A stretch of 64,000 bases of DNA, taken from NCBI RefSeq assembly GCF_009932555.1, contig NZ_BLJO01000005.1:339556-403555 (forward strand), written 5' to 3'. Numbering within the stretch: position 1 is the stretch's first letter; each line of letters opens with the position of its first letter. The position numbers and the translations under genes were made by a program. This DNA comes from Steroidobacter agaridevorans. GTDB taxonomy: Bacteria; Pseudomonadota; Gammaproteobacteria; Steroidobacterales; Steroidobacteraceae. Under the pieces are notes generated by a model. The model worked only from the letters and a program-made list of their open reading frames with translations, was not told the DNA's origin and made no database searches. Shown one piece after another: positions 59,627-64,000 of this stretch.

Positions 59627-61095
59627 CCCACCGCCCGCAGCACCGGCTTGGGCAGCGAGAAACTGAACGTTGCGCCTTTGTTGGGCTCGGCTTTGGCCCA
59701 CACTTCGCCGCCGTGACGCGTGACGATCCGTTGCACGATGGCGAGGCCCACACCCGAGCCTGGATATTCACGCGCGCCGTGCAGCCGGCGGAATACACCG
59801 AACAAGTTCGAGCTGAAGGCGCTGTCGAAGCCGACGCCGTTATCGCGTATCTCATAAACCAAGCGTTCGCTCTCCTCGTATCCCGACACGACGATGCGCG
59901 GACTCTCGACCTTGCTCGTGTACTTCACCGCATTGTCGAGCAGATTCACCCACACTTGCCGGATCAAACCTTCATCGCCGCGCGCCGCCGGCAACTCGCC
60001 GATCTCGATGGTCGGCATTACGGCTTCATTCAATCGCGTGCTGCGCGCCTGTTCCGCTGCATATCCTGCAAGCGTCGCCATGTCGAGGCGGCCGAACTCC
60101 AACGATTGACGGCCGCAACGCGCGAACTCGAGCAGATCGTCGATCAGCGACGCCATGTGCGCAACGTTGGCGCGAATGCGTTGCAGATGATGGCGCGTTT
60201 CGTCGCTGATGGCCTTCGTCTTGTCGTCCACCAGCAATTGCGAGAACCCGTCGATCGCCCGCAACGGCGCGCGCAGATCGTGCGACACCGAGTATGAAAA
60301 TCCTTCCAGATCGTTATTCGCCGTGCGCAGCTCGTGCGCCTGACGCTCCAGCTCGACATTGAGCTCACGAATCCGCTGCGTCGAGCGCTTCTGTTCGTCG
60401 AGCTGCACTTCCAGATCGAGCCGGGCTTGATTGGCGCGATCGCGCTCCTGGCGCAGCTGTTCGGCGAGCGACTCGTTCTCGATGGCGAGTCGGATCTGAC
60501 GTTCGATCGAGTCGGTCTGCCGCTTGGCGATCACCAGCACCACGGGGATGTACACCATGAACGCGAGCGCGACTGCCAACCGATCCCCGCCCAGGAGCAA
60601 CTGCGTGACGATGTAAGGCAGGCAGAACGGGATCAGCAGACAAGCGTAAGCCTTGCGCACCGGCGCCTGCGAACCCATGCCCGCCGCCGTACAGCCGATG
60701 AAGAACACGGACATCACGATCTCCCGGGTCGGATCGTGCGGCAGGAGAAACGAGCCAGCGACGGACCAGGTCGCGCCGCCAAGAACCGCGGCCGCCAGCA
60801 TGGCCCGACGCCAGCGATGGATCTCCGCCAGGCCGCGCGGCTTGCGCAGATAGGTGGCGGCAATCCGCCAGCGTAATAGCAATACCAACAACAGCGCGAT
60901 GTACCAGACCAGGGCCGGGCCCGCGCCGTAATCCTCCATGGTCAGCCAGACCATCATGGCGCCGATCACCACGCTGGCGGTCAGTGGCGACGTGGTCAGA
61001 CGGCACATCAGCGCGACCTGCTCGGCCAGGACGCGCTCCTCGATGTGCTCGCGGTGGGCCTCCGAAATAATTGAAATTTTGGCGGCTTCGGCCAT
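59623..61095 (-). CDS. Membrane sensor histidine kinase
   Basis: A 490-residue kinase with an N-terminal membrane domain of about five to six helices (residues 30-200), a coiled-coil linker rich in Glu/Arg (to about 285) and a kinase core: H-box GFSYSVSHDLRAPLRAIDGF, N-box WVNLLDNAVKYTS and G-boxes DNGVGFD and GSGVGLAIVQRIVTRHGG. No extracellular sensor domain is evident, so the membrane part may sense. The ATG at 61095 has AAGGAG nine bases upstream; an in-frame ATG at 61122 is less favoured. Confidence 0.9.
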   Translation of the reverse strand: MAEAAKISIISEAHREHIEERVLAEQVALMCRLTTSPLTASVVIGAMMVWLTMEDYGAGPALVWYIALLLVLLLRWRIAATYLRKPRGLAEIHRWRRAMLAAAVLGGATWSVAGSFLLPHDPTREIVMSVFFIGCTAAGMGSQAPVRKAYACLLIPFCLPYIVTQLLLGGDRLAVALAFMVYIPVVLVIAKRQTDSIERQIRLAIENESLAEQLRQERDRANQARLDLEVQLDEQKRSTQRIRELNVELERQAHELRTANNDLEGFSYSVSHDLRAPLRAIDGFSQLLVDDKTKAISDETRHHLQRIRANVAHMASLIDDLLEFARCGRQSLEFGRLDMATLAGYAAEQARSTRLNEAVMPTIEIGELPAARGDEGLIRQVWVNLLDNAVKYTSKVESPRIVVSGYEESERLVYEIRDNGVGFDSAFSSNLFGVFRRLHGAREYPGSGVGLAIVQRIVTRHGGEVWAKAEPNKGATFSFSLPKPVLRAVG

Positions 61096-61291
61096 CCGGA
61101 CAGGCTCCTTGGCCGTACCCATTTAACAGTGGCCTATTATGAGTGGGCGACGCACTAACACAACTGGCCAAAGATGCGGATTACTGCCGGGATTTACCCC
61201 GTTACGGAGTGCAGGAGTAAGATGCGCGCTCGTGCGGAACCTTGCCGTTCCGGCCGGATTTCCCCAGAGACTAGGTTACGAAGGAAGCATC

Positions 61292-61531
61292 ATGACCCGA
61301 TTCTCTCGCATGACCCCGTCGGCGCTGCTGGCGAGCCTTGGCCTGCTGGCAGCCACCGCCACGCTGGCGGCCGACGCCAAGCCCAGCTTCGAGTCTCTGG
61401 ACAAGAACGGCGACGGCAAGATCAGCCTCACGGAAGCCTCGAACAACGACGCGCTGTTCGTGGCATTCAAGAGCCTGGACACCAACAAGGACGGTGAACT
61501 GACTCGCGAAGAATTCGCCAAATACAAATAA
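61292..61531 (+). CDS. Small secreted EF-hand protein
   Basis: A 79-residue protein with a signal peptide (SALLASLGLLAATATLAADA) and two EF-hand loops, LDKNGDGKISLTEAS and LDTNKDGELTREEF, both with the usual acidic ligands. It probably binds calcium in the periplasm. The ATG at 61292 has AAGGAAG upstream. A strong hairpin 10 bases after the stop suggests a monocistronic transcript. Related in layout to the protein at 39475-39762. Confidence 0.88.
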   Translation: MTRFSRMTPSALLASLGLLAATATLAADAKPSFESLDKNGDGKISLTEASNNDALFVAFKSLDTNKDGELTREEFAKYK

Positions 61532-61541
61532 GTCGAACCGA

Positions 61542-61567
61542 GGGCGCGAGGCATGGACCTCGCGCCC
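61542..61567 (+). terminator. Hairpin after the EF-hand gene
   Basis: GGGCGCGAGG, loop CATGGA, CCTCGCGCCC: a perfect 10-bp stem starting 10 bases after the stop. No T-tract follows. Confidence 0.55.
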
Positions 61568-61713
61568 GCTCCGGCCGGACAAGGAAACGTTCGCCTCCAG
61601 CGGGATCGTCTGCCAAAGATGCTCCCGGCTCTCTTCCGGCAATGTCTCCCCTTTGTCCTGCCGCGCCAGAACGTGTCGGGTAGTATTTTGCTGTCAACGT
61701 CGGGGGATAACAC

Positions 61714-62907
61714 ATGAAGAATGAGTTCTCGAGGTCCACGTCTCGTTGGTTGGCCGGCGCGCTGCTGGCAGCCACGCTGCTCGGCTGCAGCAAGCCGCCG
61801 CCGGCCCCGCCCAAGGCGCCACCGACGCCCGAAGAGAAATCCAAGAACACCATCAGCAAGGCCGCGTTCGGCACGATGCCCGATGGCACTGCCGTTGACT
61901 TGTTCACCATGGTGAACGCGAACGGCATGGAAGTGCGCGCGACCAACTACGGCGGCATCATCACCGCGCTGCTCGTGCCCGACGGCACCGGCAAGGCGAC
62001 CGATGTGACGCTCGGCCTGAAGTCGTTCGACGACTATGTGAAGAACCCGCCGTACTTCGGCGCCATCATCGGCCGCTACGGCAATCGCATCGCCAAGGGC
62101 CAGTTCAAGATCGACGATCAGACGTTCAAGCTGCCGAAGAACGACGGCCCGAACACCTTGCACGGCGGTGTGAAAGGGTTCGACAAGGTCGTGTGGCAGG
62201 CCGAGCCGTTCGAAAAGGAAGATTCGGTGGGCGTGATCTTCACGTACACCAGCAAGGACGGCGAGGAAGGCTTCCCGGGCAACTTGCAGACGCGCGTGAC
62301 CTATACGCTCACCGACAAGAACGAGCTGTCGCTCGACTATCACGCGACCACCGACAAGCCGACCGTCGTGAATCTCACGCAGCACGCTTATTTCAATCTG
62401 GCCGGCGACGGCAACGGCGACGTGCTCGGTCACGAGTTCACGATCTATGCGGACGGATATACACCGGTAAATAAACAACTCATCCCGACCGGCAAAATCG
62501 AGCCCGTCACCGACACGCCGTTCGACTTCCGTAACAAGGTGAAGCTGGCGGACCGGGTCAATGTCGATAACGAGCAGATCAAGTTCGGCAAGGGCATCGA
62601 CCACAACTTCGTGCTGAAGAAAAAGGATCCGAAGGCTTTGACGCTGGCGGCGCGCGTTTCCGAGCCGACCACCAGGCGAGTGATGGAAGTGCATACCACC
62701 GAGCCGGGCGTGCAGTTCTACACCGGCAATTTTCTGGACGACACGCTGGCCGCCAAAGCCGGCAAGCCGTACGCCAAGCACAGCGGCTTCTGCCTGGAGA
62801 CTCAGCATTTCCCCGATTCGCCGAACCAGCCGGAATTCCCGAGCACGGTGCTGCGTCCGGGTGAGGAGTACAACAGCAAAACGGTCTATACATTCAGCGT
62901 GCGTTGA
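61714..62907 (+). CDS. Aldose 1-epimerase-family lipoprotein
   Basis: A 397-residue GalM-type protein anchored as a lipoprotein: lipobox LLGC (Cys at about 26) and a Pro/Lys linker precede the epimerase domain. Family residues include GRYGNRIAKGQF, His in NTLHGGVKGFDK, His in NLTQHAYFNLAG and Glu in FCLETQHFPDSPN. It is paralogous to the exported epimerase at 13741-14910 but differs in export route. It should speed sugar mutarotation in the periplasm; no sugar-use genes are next to it in the window. Confidence 0.92.
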   Translation: MKNEFSRSTSRWLAGALLAATLLGCSKPPPAPPKAPPTPEEKSKNTISKAAFGTMPDGTAVDLFTMVNANGMEVRATNYGGIITALLVPDGTGKATDVTLGLKSFDDYVKNPPYFGAIIGRYGNRIAKGQFKIDDQTFKLPKNDGPNTLHGGVKGFDKVVWQAEPFEKEDSVGVIFTYTSKDGEEGFPGNLQTRVTYTLTDKNELSLDYHATTDKPTVVNLTQHAYFNLAGDGNGDVLGHEFTIYADGYTPVNKQLIPTGKIEPVTDTPFDFRNKVKLADRVNVDNEQIKFGKGIDHNFVLKKKDPKALTLAARVSEPTTRRVMEVHTTEPGVQFYTGNFLDDTLAAKAGKPYAKHSGFCLETQHFPDSPNQPEFPSTVLRPGEEYNSKTVYTFSVR

Positions 62908-62975
62908 GCGCGCATTCGCGTCGCGCACAGCGGAATCTTCACATCTCTTCACTTTGATCGGGGCGGAATTGTTCG

Positions 62976-63036
62976 ATTGTCGAAAGCGGCCGAGGCCCTT
63001 TCGACACGCCCGGCAAAAGGCGCGACTTTTGCCGGG
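62976..63036. repeat. Two-hairpin element, copy B
   Basis: A 61-bp segment 58/61 identical to 23200-23260, in the same orientation on the plus strand. Stems are TGTCGAAAG/CTTTCGACA and CCCGGCAAAAG/CTTTTGCCGGG. Relative to copy A the outer pair of the second stem changed from T-A to C-G, a compensatory change. Here the T-run that follows at 63049-63053 could make it part of a terminator for the epimerase gene. Confidence 0.75.
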
Positions 63037-63069
63037 CTTCGGCCCCGATTTTTCTTGACACGTCATTCA

Positions 63070-63099
63070 TTGACAGGCCCCCGCCGCGCATTGTTTTAT
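63070..63099 (+). promoter_or_regulatory. Promoter candidate for the final gene
   Basis: TTGACA at 63070-63075 and TTTTAT at 63094-63099 with an 18-base spacer; another TTGACA occurs at 63055. The ATG follows at 63234, leaving a leader of about 125 bases. Confidence 0.4.
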
Positions 63100-63233
63100 C
63101 CCTCGCAATTCTCGGGGGTACGGAAGCGTAGTGTTCACGACTTCCCAAAGCTGGAAATCCTCCACTGCTTGAAATGCTTCATCAATGGAACAGCCGACAT
63201 AAAAGCGGCAGCCGACCGTAGAGGATTCTGAAA

Positions 63234-64000
63234 ATGAAGAGTGTATTGTCGCGCGCCATCGCAACGGCTCTGGCAGTTTGCGTTGCTTCCGCGGCCGTCG
63301 CGGCCCAGCCCGCCAAGGGCCCGCGCACCAAGGACGGCAAGCCTGACCTGAATGGCATCTGGCAGGCCATGAACTCTGCCAACTACGACCTCGAACCGCA
63401 CGCCGCGCGCGCCGCGATGGCGATGGTGCCCGGTCAATTCGTTCCGGTGCCCGCTCCGCAAGTCGTGGCGTTGGGCGCCGTGGGCTCGGTGCCCGCCGGC
63501 CTCGGCGTCGTCGATGGCGACGCGATCCCGTACACGCCGGCGGCGCTGGCCAAGAAGAAAGAAAACCAGAAGAACTGGCTCGAGCTGGACCCGGAAGTGA
63601 AGTGCTACCTGCCGGGCGTGCCGCGCGCCACTTACATGCCGTATCCGTTCCAGATCTTCCAGAGCAACTCGCAGACGTTCATCGCGTATGAGTATGCGGG
63701 GGCAGTCCGGAACATTTACATGAAAGATCCGGGCCCGCCGCCGGCGGATTCCTGGATGGGCCAGTCGGTCGGCAAGTGGGACGGCGACACGCTGGTCGTC
63801 GAAGTCACCGGCTTCAACGATCAGACCTGGTTCGATCGTTCCGGCAATCATCACAGCGACAAGCTGAAGGTCACCGAGCGCTACTCGCAGCGCGGCCCGG
63901 ATCATCTGTGGTATGAAGCGACCATCGAGGACCCCGAGACGTTCACGCGCCCGTGGAAGATCGCGATGCCGCTGTATCGCCGCGTCGAGCCGAACGCCCA
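63234..64000 (+). CDS. Secreted protein of unknown function, partial
   Basis: At least 255 residues, running off the right edge. It has a signal peptide (ATALAVCVASAAVAAQ), then PDLNGIWQAMNSANYDLEPH, a proline-rich middle part and the repeated-family core MGQSVGKWDGDTLVVEVTGF followed by NDQTWFD and HSDKLKVTERY. Proteins with this WDGDTLVVE core are common in soil bacteria as exported proteins of unknown role. The ATG at 63234 has GAGG eight bases upstream. No stop codon is reached in the window. Confidence 0.85.
   Translation, partial: MKSVLSRAIATALAVCVASAAVAAQPAKGPRTKDGKPDLNGIWQAMNSANYDLEPHAARAAMAMVPGQFVPVPAPQVVALGAVGSVPAGLGVVDGDAIPYTPAALAKKKENQKNWLELDPEVKCYLPGVPRATYMPYPFQIFQSNSQTFIAYEYAGAVRNIYMKDPGPPPADSWMGQSVGKWDGDTLVVEVTGFNDQTWFDRSGNHHSDKLKVTERYSQRGPDHLWYEATIEDPETFTRPWKIAMPLYRRVEPNA

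Larger units (their letters stand above)
62908..63233. other. Intergenic region with repeat and promoter, no gene seen
   Basis: A 326-bp gap between the epimerase lipoprotein and the last gene. It holds copy B of the two-hairpin element (62976-63036), a short GGGC-TTCG-GCCC stem followed by a T-run (63034-63053), and a promoter candidate (63070-63099). No reading frame is convincing. Confidence 0.65.

Noticed and set aside
1-64000. CRISPR arrays, insertion sequences, prophage, tRNA and rRNA genes
   Set aside because: I looked for regular spaced repeats, transposase motifs, integrase genes and cloverleaf or rRNA-like segments and saw none; the only dispersed repeat is the 61-bp two-hairpin element.

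Overview
The window is GC-rich, densely coded bacterial chromosome with no rRNA, tRNA, CRISPR array, transposase or prophage gene that I could recognise. Gene content points to an aerobic, polymer-degrading gammaproteobacterium. The signs are three TonB-dependent receptors, two sigma/FecR pairs, EptA/ArnT-type lipid A modification, exported glycosidases and a Weimberg-type pentose pathway. The style resembles Steroidobacteraceae or Nevskiales. That placement is inference; no marker gene settles it.

1-15.1 kb is an almost complete arabinan/L-arabinose catabolic locus. One minus-strand operon (GH43 arabinanase, ABC ATPase, two permeases and the start of a lipoprotein) handles debranching and import. 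A divergent FCD-type GntR regulator (4304-5080) sits beside it. A plus-strand operon (5322-10394) encodes alpha-ketoglutaric semialdehyde dehydrogenase, an AraD1/GguC-type FAH protein, a Gfo/Idh/MocA sugar dehydrogenase and a GH51 arabinofuranosidase. A second minus-strand operon (14910-10961) encodes aldose 1-epimerase, an IlvD/Edd L-arabinonate dehydratase and an SMP-30 lactonase. Together they describe arabinan -> L-arabinose -> arabinonolactone -> arabinonate -> ketodeoxyarabinonate -> alpha-ketoglutaric semialdehyde -> alpha-ketoglutarate. The same 10-mer, TTGTCTGAGT, lies at the promoter of all three operons and is the likely operator of the GntR protein.

15.1-24 kb holds an exported amidohydrolase, a redoxin/cytochrome c/PHM-like copper monooxygenase fusion, an orphan receiver protein, a CehA/McbA-type PHP hydrolase, a TonB receptor and a Cu/Zn superoxide dismutase lipoprotein. 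A 61-bp two-hairpin element just upstream of the TonB receptor recurs at 62976-63036.

24-34 kb is envelope modification: an ArnT-like glycosyltransferase diverging from EptA, followed by a tight operon of sigma factor, FecR, Omp85-type barrel, PAP2 phosphatase and TonB receptor.

34-52.8 kb is mixed signalling and housekeeping: a REC-GAF-histidine kinase, an acetylpolyamine amidohydrolase coupled to a tandem-TetR regulator, PilZ-like, Dps, EF-hand, DedA-rhodanese, GNAT and APH-like proteins, AraC, NarL and LysR regulators, azoreductase, a two-component system followed by MipA/OmpV, an arginase-like protein and two pirins.

52.8-61.1 kb is a second sigma/FecR pair facing an STN-containing TonB receptor and a periplasmic trehalase. 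A 13-bp motif is shared upstream of the sigma gene and the receptor gene. A histidine kinase translationally coupled to SlyX follows. The window ends with an EF-hand protein, a lipoprotein aldose epimerase and a truncated secreted protein running off the edge.
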